Source: Mastigias papua (lineage: Eukaryota; Cnidaria; Scyphozoa; Rhizostomeae; Mastigiidae). From it: a stretch of DNA of 64,000 nucleotides. The stretch is taken from positions 3,559,650-3,623,649 of the forward strand of contig OZ025267.1 in NCBI GenBank assembly GCA_964019165.1, read 5' to 3'. The notes under the pieces are model-generated. The model had not been told where the DNA came from and searched no databases. It saw only the letters and a list, made by a program, of their open reading frames with translations. This document shows, piece by piece, positions 38,601-53,600 of the stretch. Numbering within the stretch: the stretch's first letter is position 1; the number at the start of each line of letters is the position of its first letter. Position numbers and translations under genes: made by a program.

Positions 38601-41600
38601 TACATTGTTGATCTAGTGTTCTGTCCTTTGTTGACTGTGAACCAAAAAGTGACTGCATTAGTAAAACAGGAAGATGAGTTAATTACCGGCATTGTGTCAC
38701 TAATATTCTACTGACAGACAAACACCAGCAAATTTCATAGAAACCATAATCTGGTTAGAAACTTCAAAAACTCGTTAACAATTATATCTGTAGTAATGTA
38801 TCCTCTTGGAAGTTCCTCTTAAACAGCTGGCTTCTTGTACGCCATCTATTTCGTATATTAAAGTAGGGAGTCCCTTTCTTCGCCCTATACTATTGTGCCG
38901 AATTTCTTTCCCATTGTTTCCATCAGTTCATAAGTAATACCTGAATTATTGATCTAGCTTAGTTTATTAAGTCCCTTACACTGATGATGGATCTTGGAAT
39001 AGGTCAGAAACGTTTGTAAAAGTCTAACTTAAAGTATGTAAAACATGTTATCTTCAAATGATATGTCTCAATGACCTTGTCGAATTGGTAATGTGAAATA
39101 AATGAATTCAACAATGATTTTCTTCATCGTCGTCCTTGCCCTGCGCTTCATTATCAAGCTGCGGTTTCCTCCTGATGTTTCCATCAGTTCATAAGTAATA
39201 CCTGAATAATATCTGGCATATGTAGCCTACCTTACTTACATCACCTGGGGCAACAACATCGTTGCAAAAGTAACATCCAAGCTTATCACCAGGCACTTTT
39301 GCTCTCACAGAGCTCAAATTTTCACTCCCTGTCGAATTCGCTTCACCATTACCTTCTCTTCTCAAACCATGACGCATCACCACAAAAGTATCGAAACCTA
39401 AGGCAGCATTGATGACTATCTGCAAAGAACAATAAAGGAGAATAAAGCTGAAGAAATACAGTCCAGAATCCAGACCGGTGTGACGAATTGGCTATTATAA
39501 TGATCTGGTTTCTAAAGAGCCCCAAACCCAAAGAGTGCAATGAATAGCTTCTAGTTGTATATATGAATGCACAAATCTTCTAACTAAAGTCTGCTACTCT
39601 GTTATGACAATAACTTATAACACAAAACAGCTAAGGAACGCAAAACAGAAGGGATGGGTAATAAATGCAACTGCAGTTTATGTAAACTTAGTGCGGGTTG
39701 GGCTCTTGAATTGATCCTAACAATCAGACATTAGAAAACACTCACCTGCATATATGTAACTTATATATTGCATATGCATATTTCTAAAAGGTATTGTAAC
39801 AGTGTTATAAGTTCTCTTTGAATTTACATTAAATCCACATTTATTTACAAAAGTACCGTTAAGTTAATATCGAGGCCTCTTCAGTATAGGCAAAAGCTCT
39901 AGAGTTGTGATTGTTGTTCTTATATACTACTAACATGTGATAAAAACGCTTAACTTTGGTCATATTTGCAGAATAAAGTGGAAACAGTCCTAAGCAAACT
40001 AAAGGCATCACATTTTCGCTCAATACTCAACATAATTAGAAACTTAGGATAATTATTGTGGTAGGAGAGTCGTAGAGTGGTAGAAATGGCTTTGGGTTGT
40101 ACGAGTAGATACGAATCCCAGGTACAGACTTCAGACGAAGATATAGTAAGAAAAGTTATATTAATAAAGAAAGCTGCATTAAAGAGACAACAGGATTACA
40201 TACTAATTACTTCTGCCAGTGTAAAACCCTGCAGTACCAACAGACTATCTACTTATCTTACAATACTACAAAAAACTGTTATATTGCTATAGAAAATCTT
40301 TTCCATGAATTGAATACTTGGAAATAACTTGAAAACTGGGCTGAATCAAAGTTGGAAGTCGAGCAAACCAGAATGAAAAACATAACACAGAAAGTGCAGA
40401 AAAAACGCGAATATATATAGCAAGTTGGACTTGGCGAGTCTCCAGTGAAGTTTTTAGCTTTAGAGTCTAGTAACCAAGTTTGGACTATTTAGAGTCAGGC
40501 TTGTAGAGTGACGATGAGACAGGGCGGCCGATACACAAAAGGAGCTTAGCGTGAGAAAAACACATGAACCAATAAAGGTACAGTAGGAAAAACTGATAGT
40601 TCATTCTATCACACATCTTGATGAAAAGTACTGCTTTAAAAGAGTAAATATTAACAAAATATGGCATTGTTTTCGAATGAAACCTTCTGGAGGACTTAAC
40701 TACAGAATAGTGAAAAAATATCTAGAAAACATTTTACTTTTCTTTTCGCAGTTCCTAATAGTGTCGGCAACCAACGGCTTTCTCGCGTATCCATTAACAG
40801 AAAAATGACGTCATGTTCATCAAACAGTTTCTCAAGGCACTCTACATCTTTCCTAATCAGATTCACATCATCTTCTATGAAACAATGGGAAAAAGAAAAA
40901 ATAGGTGACTATCTCTATGAACACCAAAAGTGCTACGACTTAAGATTCAGGTGACTCACATTTGTCACGGTTGAGCGCTTACCTTGCCAAAGAAATTGGT
41001 CAACTATAAACATCGAAAGAAGAATCACTATCATTGCATGAAATACAAACTCCCAAGGCAATAAGTCGATCTCCTCTTATGCATGCATAGCTGCCAAATG
41101 TTCGAAAGCTCTGATCAGGTCTATTTTGTTCCCCTAACCCAATTGACCAATTATCATGCAGGATCCTGACTACACATGCGCTCCACAGCTAATTCTAGGC
41201 CAATTCTGCATGATGACCAAGTGGAGGCTAGGATTCATTAAAGTGCGTTGTACCTGCGAGCACATAATCAGCACAAAATGTGCCTGAGAACTAAAACAGG
41301 ATGTTACGTATGGTAAGATGCAGATAACTTGCAAACGTGTATTTTACTGGGTTCCAGCTGCATTAATCTTTGTTACACTAAAATACATAAGTAGGGATAA
41401 TCAATTGGTAGATTTTGCTCATTAGTGCCTGCAGAAACTTGGAGTGTATTATTATGCGCACTTAGTCATTAATGAGCTCTCGTCGAGACAGCGGAATAAA
41501 AGGACAAAGGAACCTCTATTGCTTTGCAATGGAAAAAGTTCTTGCGTGGATTGCAAAGCAACATAGGAAATCCGTGTTCAACCTGGAGAGCTTATAACTG

Positions 41601-44600
41601 ATCATGAAATTTCATGCAACAAAATAGAATTTGTGAGATCATAACTGGGAGTCACGGTTGTAGGCAAATTGAATGCACCGTAAATTGAATGTCGCCGAAA
41701 GCTTTGCAAGGCCATCGATAGAACCAGAAGATTTCTAACAAAACTTCAAACCACATCAAGTCTTTAAGTTGCGCATGCTTTATGAACACATGAGAAAAGG
41801 TAAACTTTTTATTTTAAGGCCTATTTGTGTGCATAATATTGAACAGAAAATAACCAAATGGTAAGAAAACCTGACTGAAAACATGCTATATGTCATTGCA
41901 GTGAAGATGAAACGGTATAGTCTCCTACCTGTGTTTCCCACAGAATGACCAGGCATCGGAATCGTCAGTTCATAAGCATTGGATGTCTAATAAAACAAAT
42001 GGGACGGTAAATAAAATTGACCAGTTATCCTGGGTGGCTCCAAACAAAAAAGTATTTGATCAGTAAAGTAATCTCAATAACACTAACCCAAAATGAAAAA
42101 ACGTTTTCAATGTTGTCCTCGAGCCCCAGGAAGAGGTAACGCAACTAGCTTTGAAATAACTCAAAACTTTCGACAGAAAGCTCACGATCAGGCTGCGTTG
42201 GTGTCAGAGAGATTGCGCCCGAAGTTCACCCTAGTGTATTAACAATAAGAAGTCGCACATTGTTAAACATTTAAAATTCTTCTACTCCATTTACTTTCGT
42301 CTGATTCCATTAGGTCTTTTAAGCTGAATGAATGAATGGACAGCAAGACTCCCATAAATTGTTACTAATGTACTAAACGATTCACTAATAAACACACACA
42401 GCGCTGATTCGGTTACTTCACTGATGCAAGGGCCAATGACTTGATAGATACGTTTATTGATTAGTCTATACAACTAGCGGATGATTGGAAATAGTGAACA
42501 AGTGTGTCTATTGATACTCAAGTGAGTGAGCTAGTGAGTGATTCATTTTATCAATTAGTCAGTAAACTTTTGAGTACATGGGTATATAATTGAGTAAGTG
42601 AGCGAATGAGTGAGTGAGAGAACAAGTGAAAAGAGTTTCTTGAAGTGAAAAGTAATGAGTTTCTAGAGTGTAGGATCCCTTGTGGAATAGGAACGGCACT
42701 GTTGATAATTATTTGTTAATTTGTATTGTTCATTGTCTATGTTGGCTGCAGGAGAGATGTGCTAGATCACACCTCCTGTGGTTTCGTCATGTAAGTCGTA
42801 TTGTACAGTGGTGTGGTCGTGAACTGCTAATTTTCTAAAGAATTTGTACTCGTTCTACGCCACTGTAATTTAAGTTTGTATTTGTAAACCAGTCTTTGAT
42901 TTATAAAAAAAGTGAAAAGAGCGAGCGAGTCACTGACTTGAGCGAGTGAGTGACTTTATCGAGTAACTAAGTGAATGGGCAGCTGAGCGCCTGCATGATA
43001 GAAAAAGTTAAGATCCGCAAAAAACACAAAAAATTTCAAAATCCCAAAGGTAATGAATTCGTCAGACTTTACTCTTGCTCCTTGTACGGGATCATTCACC
43101 CATTACGTAACGCCTGTAACGGGGAGGGACGGTTCCTTAATTTGTTACGCTATTGTATAACTAATATATAAGGCTATGCAACGGAGCGTTACGAGAGGGA
43201 GAGGGAGGATTTTAAAAACGGTAAATTTGGCGTTCGGTGACGGGTGAATGACCCATATGCAATGCCATAGGTCCCTTCCCTCTTAACAACTCCCTCTTAA
43301 CAACACTGACACAAAGTGCATAAACGTTATCAAAAAACTCAAATTGCAACTCACAATTCCAGGAAAGATTCTCTTTAGTGAACCAGCCGCAGCTTGGGCC
43401 TTTTTCTTTCCACCATTTTTGCAGTCCTCAAACTCGAAGAGAGTTTGCCGGACAGGGTTTGAGAACGAGACACGAGAATTATCAACAAATGTTATCTTAC
43501 GCACACCCCATCCCTAAAAGAGAATAGCCACATAAGATCACACGCTGCAAAATTTGAGGGTAAAGCCAGCGATGAATAACATTCTGATCTAATATGAGGG
43601 CAATGTAAAATAACAGAAGAAGATAGAACCACAGAAATTAGTTCAGTGTGTAAGACTCTAAGTTACTCGGCAATTCAAATAGCACGATGGTGATAAACCC
43701 ATACAACTAAGCCAATATTCATTGAAGACGACTGGGGTGGTTTATACGGAAGCTATAGTTAGCAGTTCAAAAGTTATTAATGTACAGTACTGGATTTTTT
43801 AAACCGAAGAAAGTCGATAAGTTCATACACATTTGAAATTCCAATTATTTTCGCGAGCCAATAATGTCGTTTGTTTAATGTGCTTCGGTGCTGTGTCCGT
43901 CTTGTGCTTGTCTGTCTGTGCAACGCTGCAGTGTTAAGTCCCGGGCAAATGCTCTCGAATCTTCACTCGACAACGCTCAACCAAACTCCAGCGGCGTCCA
44001 GCATTGCCCTACGAAGGGTAGCCAAACACTCGACTTTCACATGACTTCTACTCGATTTCACGTCACCCTCAACTTCATGTTCACTTTCTGTCCTGTACAC
44101 ATGCACGAACCTTGCATTCTATATTTTTGCGCGTAAAATCGAGCGTAGGGTCGAGCACCAGGCCAAACGCACTCAGCAACACCCAACATACCAAACAGTA
44201 CAAATGTCGAGCACTTACGGTCGAAAATTCTGAACTGGATCAGATTTGACTCGACAACACTCGACAACGATCGACATCACTATACAAGGTGGCCAAACGC
44301 TCTCAACATTTCACTCGACACAGCTCGACACAGATGATAAGCGTTGTCGAGTTAAAAGCCTAGCGAATTTGGCCGGGGCTTTAAACAAGCCTGAATATTC
44401 TTGCATACGACAGCTATAACACTGAAGCCTTGACACAGCTATGAAAGTTTGAGTACTGGGCGTAAACACTTTCGTATATAAATACGTTTATCGTCCGTTG
44501 TAACCCTCGCATCTAAGTTCTTATATACCTGCGCTTTCATCCAATGTCTCAATTTCTACAAAATTCAACTACTTCCAAAGACTAGCTGTGCTGCTTCACA

Positions 44601-47600
44601 CTTCAAATGAAACAAAGTTTTCGGTATCGTCTTCACATTGCAGAAAGAAGCAACGCAACTAGCTATGAAATAATTGCAAATGTTTAATAGTAAGCCAACG
44701 TACTGAGGTGCGTTGTTGTCAGATAACTTGTGCACAAAGCTCAACCTAGTTCAGTAATAACGAGAGGTTATCCTGTGATACTTTCAAAACTCTTCTATTC
44801 ACTCTCTGTTTTGACTCTACACGGACCTTCTTGCTCAATGACTTTATTTTCTTCTCTACATAAGCAACTATGCAAACGTTAGCAAACTAAATTCACACCA
44901 CTTAATTTTAGCTGAGGATGGCAGAGGTTGCCGTCAAAAATGCTCTTTAATACGCCTATATGTCACACCTTTTAAATGTACTAATGCCACTTCTAAATAC
45001 ATACGTCCTTATGCCAGGGCACATTTTATGGGCCAAAACCATATGAGGGCCATATTTCATTTGTACCAAAGTTTAGTCTGTTATATCCAAAGATTACCTA
45101 TCCATTCGTGCACTTGCTCAAGAGCACAAGACTGTGCTCAGTCCAGACTGACTTGTGACTAAGTACATTTTCAGGAAACTTATTACAGTTTTTCAAACAG
45201 GGTCCAAGCTAGCGGATAAAAACAATTCTGCTTCTTTATTAGGGCCAGGAAGAGGGGCCACTGCGTCAATGGCCCAGTAGTGACAGTGCTAAAAGATGCC
45301 CTGGACTATACAAATGCGCTGCTGTGACTGAATAACTAACAAAGCTCAAAGAACTGTATCTACAATGTTCATCATCTTCCTTCGATACCATAAGTAAGCA
45401 CATTGAATTCTCCGAAAAGTGGGGAGAAAGAGGGATTTCATCATAGCAAGTTGGCAGGTGGCAACATGTGACAATAACTATTTAACTGTGTAAGGCTAAT
45501 GTCGATGTAGAGCTATACTTTTTGAAGTGGTAATATATTATCCTTGCAACACACGCCGCATTCTTATCATGAAATCTTGAATCTTAATACATATTAAATG
45601 CGTATAGAAGAAATTATTTTACCGCATGTGTCTGGCCATATGCGTCATACGAAAGGCCGAGAACAGTGCTAGATAATTACTCTCAAGCTAATAAACAGAA
45701 TTAAGCTCTATAATAGATGACTCTAGCTCAAGATTCTGGTCCTTAATGAGACTTAACCTGCTGACTTATCTCAGAAATCAACAATGTAAAAAGTTGTTTT
45801 TCTGCCAGAGGACAGAGGGAATCCAGTTCAATATTCTGGTCACTAACGAAACTTAATCTGTTCAATTATCTCAGAAATCAACAACATGAAATGTCACCTT
45901 GCTGCTGGAGTACAAAGCCTGCAGTATTATTCTTACTTGACACTATGATTATATCCACTGTACATTTATCCCAGGTCAAACGAGAGCTATCACTAAAACA
46001 ATTATCGACTGAATACAAGGATTGTGCAAAAGATGTTGACCTTGTCATGAAGAGTATGCACATAGCTACTACTGGCCAAATCTTGAGAAAACTCATAACA
46101 ATGATCTCTTAATGTCCTCGAAATGAACACCCATGTAAAAAGAGCAACATTGTCCATAATCGGTGGGTGCTACGTTACCATCCATAAAGAAATCACATGA
46201 CCAATTCCGCACTTTCCTCTCCCTCCCTCTCTCGATCAACAAAGCAAAGCAAGTAAGAACTCTTTTATCGGCAATAAAACAAGCCAGGTGAGTGAAGTAT
46301 CTCTCACCTCTCCAAGTACATCGTCATTTATCGAGGTGAGAAGTGAATTGGACTACTTCATATGGGTAAAGCCATTTGACTGTCTAAGTGTTTACATTAA
46401 GACAAAGAAATTATCAGGACATAGCATACCATAAGGTTTCTTGCCACATTGCACCCTAAAGTTCCACTCCCTAGAAGCAAACACTTAGTCGAAGATATCT
46501 TTTCCAAGTCAATATCAGGAACCAGTCGCCACCGCATTAATTTCAAATTCAAATCAACAGCCGATTCAGCTAACCTGGAATCAAACAAAGTGCAGATTTT
46601 AATGCCAAGGCTCCTTACTCAGAGAGGAATTTCAACATAATAGCCATTTTGGAGAGAGTAATAATGTCTGGATCATGATCAACAACAGCTAGTCGTGCTC
46701 AGGTCATTTGGGGATGTCAACTTGCATTCTGTATCATGTCATTGCTTCGAGGATTCTCCAAACAAAGAGATGTTTAGACGGGCCAAAAAGCAATGCCAGT
46801 AGTTCATAGGATATTCCAAGCATGCGAAGTTTGAACGAAAAACCAGAGTATATATCAGGTGGTCAAAATTTACAACTCTTTTTAGTTATAAAAACCCAAA
46901 GCTACTCTCCATTGCTGTAACTAGACAATAACTTCTCAATTAAGCTACATAAAGAATAAAGCAAACAAGAGTAAAATTACTTCACTGGGTTAAGGGTTGA
47001 GCTCAGATTTACCATTCTTGGGGTCATTTTTTGCTTTTCGTTCTTTTCCCAACCAACAACCTTAGGCGTGTCTAAGAAAATCGATAGTGCATTAGACAGG
47101 GATCAATGGAAATGAACTACATCAAACTAAAGCTAAAATTAAATCATAGTTAGTAGCCAGACTGGAACATTTGTTTACCGCGCGTCTAGGATTTTGTGTG
47201 TACTATATAGTAAGCTAGTGCGTAGCTACACAGCGCGTAAGCTAGTGCGTGCCAATAATATCGAGGGCGCGCATCAAAGTTTCAAGACTGGGCTAGTAAG
47301 AGTCAACATTTTATTTAATGATTTCGTCACATAACACTATGTAAAACATATATAAGTAAAAGCACTTGTGCTTATACTACACCAACAATTAATATATTGA
47401 TCAATAAAATGAAAACAAGCAACCGTAAATAAATAATAATCTGCCGGGGCAAAAGCACTGATAATATTAAATTCTGTTCTTAAGAATAGATTAAAACTTT
47501 ATACATAAAACGTGTTAAATCTCTGAGTAATTAAGAACATACTATATATACTATATATATTTATTTATAATATTCATTTGGTGTTTTTCCAAAAACTGTT

Positions 47601-50600
47601 TGCTAATCTAATTTCCAACGGCTGAGAGCAAAGAATTTAATGACCTAGCTGCCAAAAGACAGGAATATTTGCATCCCTTCTCTGCCTTGAATATTAGTTA
47701 ATTACTGTATTCTAACTTAAGAGTGTTTGTTATTTGACCAATACACAAGATTAATGATTCCCTGTAGCCAACAAAGAGTAGAACAGACGAATGCAGAAGG
47801 ACTTACGGCGAGGCGTTAAATTAAAGGTTTTGAGCAAAATCAATTATTCAAGGCAAATGTAAAGGGCAGTTATCATATAATGATTAGGTCATTACAACTC
47901 TAGACTCAACAGTGAAGATATTGAGCAAGTCAATTACATAATCAGAAACAAGGAGACAAAATTCTTGTAAATATAAAAATCAAATAGATAAATACTCAAG
48001 ATTTTTGAAAAAAAAAGCTATTCTACATGTTATTCTGATATGTCGGGTAAATTTTGTTCGGAATGCAGCGAGACAGAGAATTATATCTTGTAACACAATA
48101 CCAAGAATTTCACACTCCTTTAAGGGAGCAGAGGTACTGAACAAAAAGTTTGTCTGTTGAATATGGCATACCCTTGAAGCATTTGAAGTCAGGCAAAGTT
48201 TCGATTTCGATGACCAAACTATGAGAAGTATCTCGTTTCCCGTCTCTAACTCTATCCCGATAACACAAAAACTTTAACTTTTTTATGCTTGATCCCCTGT
48301 ATCAAAAAATAAGACAGAAGTAAACACAAACACCAAAACCAATCTATTCACTGGAAATACGTCTACAAGTACAGGATTTGAATAGGGAACTGAACAAGCA
48401 TACATATATAAAGCGGCTGCTACAATCCACCGTAGATTCCTTCAATCTAAGTTTAAAAGGTAAAAGAAAACTCACAAGCCCAGTGATCATTAATGTGCGG
48501 GAGCGAGCGAGCGAGCGCTGTTCGCAGGCACAGTACGATACTCTCGATCCAAATCTACCCATTGATTTTTGCCATTTGCAGGTGTTAGTTTAACAGTACT
48601 TAGCATAGCTGAGAGCCCAGCATTTAATTTGCAAACTTGTCCTATAGAAAGGCAAGTTTGCAGGTTATCTGCATGTAACTATACGTATCATACTGTCTAA
48701 TTTGCGGGCGCATTTGTGCTCAAATATGTGCTCGCAAGCACAAAGCACTTTAAACGGGCCCTGCTCAACCCAAAATTCGGTATTGAATGACGAAATAAGT
48801 TCCCATAACATAAAACATAATATTAATTCAAAGCCATTCTTCTCTTCCTCTAATACAAATAAATGCGCAGCAAACACAAAATGAAGCGACAAGTGCATAC
48901 CAGTGATAACATATAAGAGCGAGAAAGTTCCGTAGTGGCCAACCAGGATTATCATCCAGATTGCTCGGATCGGCAAACCCAAAGACCACCTAAATCAGAG
49001 AAGAGAGGACATTTCTATACAAATAAAAACTCCTCATTTCCTCAAACAAAACTTTATCAGGTATGAAACTATGATGCAATAGAAAGAGATATGCTGCCAT
49101 TTTCTAGACATCAACTACTTTTTAGCAATGCATAAACATTTTAATAGCATGCAAAATCTTTGGTTATTCAAAAAGAAGAAATGTAGAGACAGTAGATTGA
49201 CGACGAGTATGTTAAAAAAAGGTAAGGCTAACATTGAATGATAGAATAAAACACCTCATCAGCTTCGGCAACAAAGGAATTGTAGTCTTTGAGTTCAGCA
49301 ATTGAAATCGAATGATTTGAAGATTTGATAAGAAAATATCCTGGATCTAAAAGACAAACAAAAACAATAATTAACATCTGAAAGCTCTACGAAGGAGACT
49401 TAGTCTACATTCTTGCCATTTCAATGAATTATAAGAGAATTCAGTTCTTGTAAAAGCAATCTTAAGGGCTCATTGCAGCTTGACCAATACATACAACTCT
49501 TCTCCCCTCTAGAAGGGGCTCATAGCTATTATTTCAAAAGAATTGACGGCGAAGTCTTAGAGAGACCACCTACTTTGTGCAATTGAAAAAAATAATACTG
49601 TCACTTGTACCGCCAATATCCGAGAATTACGTAATCTATCTCCTCGCATACGTCTATATATACTATCAGAGACTACAAAGAGCAAAGCCATGCCATTGCT
49701 TAGTGCTGTAATGAAAAAATACAAAGTGTGAATGTGCATAACCTTCATACGTGCACATCACCACTGCTTCGATCAATCAGCTCGATAAGGCAATTCAACT
49801 ATATCAAAAATCCCGAAATCCAAGCAAAGGCATCGCATCATGCAATATAACTGTACAACACAAAAGTCGTAGCAACCATCTTGCTATACACATCGTATTG
49901 CAATATTGACTTGAACTCTAAAATAGCTTTATTGTTGAAGACACCTGTGCTGTTATGTTTCTTTATTATTGTAAACAATTTTATTATTGTGTTGCCAGTT
50001 TCACTGTCATAAACAATTTTGCTCATTTTCATAGTACAACAGTATAGGTACTGATTACTCTAACATGCAATGTAAATTAAAAATCGCTAGTGTTTTAATG
50101 AGACTTAGAATTGTAGTCACTAGTCTCTTCCACTACACACTATGCTACACATATGCAGGCCCGTCACACACCCATGGAAAAGCACCCCACCAACAAAACT
50201 TGCCTTTTATTGACAAATCCTATGATTTTCCGCTAAATACTGCGGCTCACGGGCACATATTGCAACTTTTACAAATATCCCAAAAACAGTTATCTAGCAT
50301 GTTGTCGGCAATGTCATACATGCATCTTAAAGGCCCTACATGTGAATTTGAAATGCTGTATTATTTATTCCTGAGGCGTCCTCCCTCCCTGGTGCAGGAG
50401 CTGCGTAATGGGTGAATGATCCACACATTTACTTATTTGTGTGTGTTTATATGTGCTATTATGCTGTGTGTAGTGGACACAGGGCTGATATGTACTTCCA
50501 TGCTCACTGTGGTATCGTTTTTGTAGCAGTCTTTTTTGTAAATACTTATACGAATAAAACAACAAGCGCTGGTTGTGCTATAAGAAAGATACTCATTTCT

Positions 50601-53600
50601 TTGGCCCAACGCCTATATCTTCGGCAAACTTTTATTTCACATTCCTATATAAGTAACATCCTCGTGACAGTTCTGTACACGTGGTACTATAGATACTTTA
50701 CCATTAGAAGGATATAACGGAACATAAAGCAACAAAAACATAAAAATTAACACGAAGCAGATTTTCGTGGCTGCTAACGAGTCATTTATTTAAACACAAA
50801 TTAAATTTATAAAAATTTATACAACAGTCTAATAGGACAGAAAGAGAATCTTAATTTTGAAAGAGTAAAATGACAAAATCCCTGAATTTTTCAAAGCTCT
50901 TGCTAAATTTACTGATTTCCTCCTGATTTCCAAGAAAGGAATTAAATTCCCTGGCAATTCCTTGAATTTCCTGATCGATGGTCATCCTGGCCTTTTATAT
51001 TACATGAAGTGGACGAGCAAAAATTGCTTTCACATTTAGTATCTAATCTCTTTCGCCAATTGGATTCATAGCTAAATTGTCATGCTGTCTAGTATTATCA
51101 GAAAGAGGAAATTATCTGTAATTCAACGGATGATGAAAGCAAAAGAGAAGAAGCTTCTCGGTATTTTGAAGCCTTGTGGAAAAATGGATCTTCTTTTTAC
51201 TAACAATTTTTTAATTCGCCAGACCTTTCTAGCTCACTAGATATATATGCTCCAACTAATAGGACTTAAATAAGCGCGAATTTAAAAAAACCAAGCTAAT
51301 TCTGAGTTTTGTTAATGACGTCTAAGAAGGCGATTATCAAAATCCAAACATATATTCAAACAAGTGACAAGTTCTTTTACTATTAAATTAGTATGACGTT
51401 GAAGAATAATCCTCATTTGGGGTGACCAGTTGACTTTATTCTTATGAAATTCCCATATTTCTTCCTCATTTTTTTGATTAAACTGGGAAAATTCTCTTAT
51501 ATTTTCACTGCTATCAATGTATCATATATACTTTGAAATAGCACTAAATTCCCCAGGCTTTCCTTTGATTTCCATGACAAAGTAAAGTCCCTGACAAATA
51601 TGTAATTCTTCTACTTTTCACGTCCTAACGGAAACTAAATTTCAACCATACCTACTTATGAGGAAAATTCACGACTTCAAAAGTCTGCTGAAAAAGAGGC
51701 TATTAGGTGGAGTCCTTAAGAAATGTTTTCTGACCGCGTCCTTTATTTTTACTCTCAATGTGAGCGATACCCTTTGGTTAGAGAAATGTTATTGAATTAA
51801 CATTGATGATTAGTGATTGTAATTGATTGGGTATTGATCAGTGATTGCTACTGATTGGACATTGGTTAGGGATTGCCATTGATTGGACATTGATTTGTGA
51901 TTGCTGTCGATTGGACATTAAATAATGTTTGCTATTGATAGGACATTAATTAGTGTTTGCTAATGATTGGGCATTAATTAGTGTTTGCTATTGATTGGAA
52001 ATTAATTAGTGATTGCTCTTGATTGGGCAATAATTAGTGATTGCTATCGATTGCGCATTTATCAGCGATTATTACTGATTGAGCATTGATTAGTGATTAC
52101 TATTCATATGGCAATTGACATCTCAATCAAAGGGAGGTATTGTTTTGCTACAAAGGCCGTGTGAATACAATTGCGGAGTTAAATGGTATTATGACTGCAC
52201 AATTTTACTGTTTATTATTGTAAGAAATCATTTCACCATTGCAAATAGTTGGTCATCACTGCACAAATAAACTAGGTATGTTTTCAACAGACATCTTTCC
52301 TAGAGCTACACTGGCTAAGGGGTTGCAAAAACTTAGTACAGTAAAGGAGACAAACCATGCCCAAGTGTTCTTGATAGGCCATCATATGCACGTTGTAATG
52401 AGTGAATCTATGGTGAAATCACAAAAAGTTCAAATATAAAAAGACTTTAAGAGTGATGGTGTGAGAAAATAACTGATCCGTGTGGGATTTCAACTTACCA
52501 CTTTGGACTTCGTATGTAGCGAGTTCGAATCACGCTCTGGTCAGCTATTTTCTCGCACTCTCATACTTAATTTCTTCTAAATCCTGTTGTCTTTACAGAA
52601 ACGATTTATTATCTTTCTATTTTTAATGATTTTTATAAAAACTTACACAAAATTCCTAAATAACGAAAACAACCGAATGTACAAGAAAACTACATAGTTA
52701 TTTTTCAACCTCTACTCTAACAGAATCCGCTTACTGCTCCGAAGGTATAGTTTTACAAAGGGATATCTGTTACACTCCATGGACATTTCTCAAGAACGAA
52801 AATGCAGATTGATTATTAAAGGAAATGTTCCACAAAAATATAAATACAATGAAATGGGGGGGGGGATATTTGTAATTCAGTAAGGCACAGCATAGGCGCC
52901 AAATGTTTGAGAGCTCTGAGCAGGTCTATTTTCTCCCAACCTAATGACCAATCAGCATGCATCATTCTGATCAAACATGCGTTCCAGGGCTAAATTTAGG
53001 CCACTTTTGCATGACTATTGGTCAACTAGGTTGGGAGAAAATAGACCTGATCAGAGCTCTTAAACATTTGGCAGTTGTGCAGTAAGGTACAATGTCGAGG
53101 GCTTTGAGAATCAATTATCAATGCTGAATGGTTACCCCCGTCAGACATATGAAATCATGAAACTATAAACGTTCGGAATGGTAGAGGGAACGAATAAGAG
53201 GGAAGACACCACTAAGAATAGCTAGATGATACAAAATAATGGTGCCAAGGAAGCCCTGTCTACAGGCTTTGTACATTGCCTGTCGAAAGTCTTCGAGCAC
53301 TTGGTATGATTTAAACACAGCATCCCCATCCCTGAGAAACAATGTTGTCTGAAGCAAATATAGGCAACCCAAAGGAGGAGTAATGCTTGTGTGCAGTGCT
53401 ATGGATTCTGGCTATCGACTCAATATTCTTTCAGAGGCAAGGGGCTTATATTTTCACTGGTATCACGGAAAAGCGACAGTATTCGGAAATACAAAAGAAT
53501 TTAAGAATGTGTGGGCATTCCAAGTACTATTGGCAGGCAGTGTAGAATCGCTCAAGCCAGAAGTTTGTGAAATAGTATTTTCATGAAAGCCTAAAGTACA

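Noticed and set aside
50880..51600. TTCCTGATTTCC-type words as a structured element
   Set aside because: Words recur loosely, but no boundaries or inverted ends could be defined.
53163..53263. Longer open frame continuing past the chosen end of ATG7 exon 6
   Set aside because: Only the donor at 53263 gives the phase needed by exon 7, which begins with the conserved PGYFLIK block.
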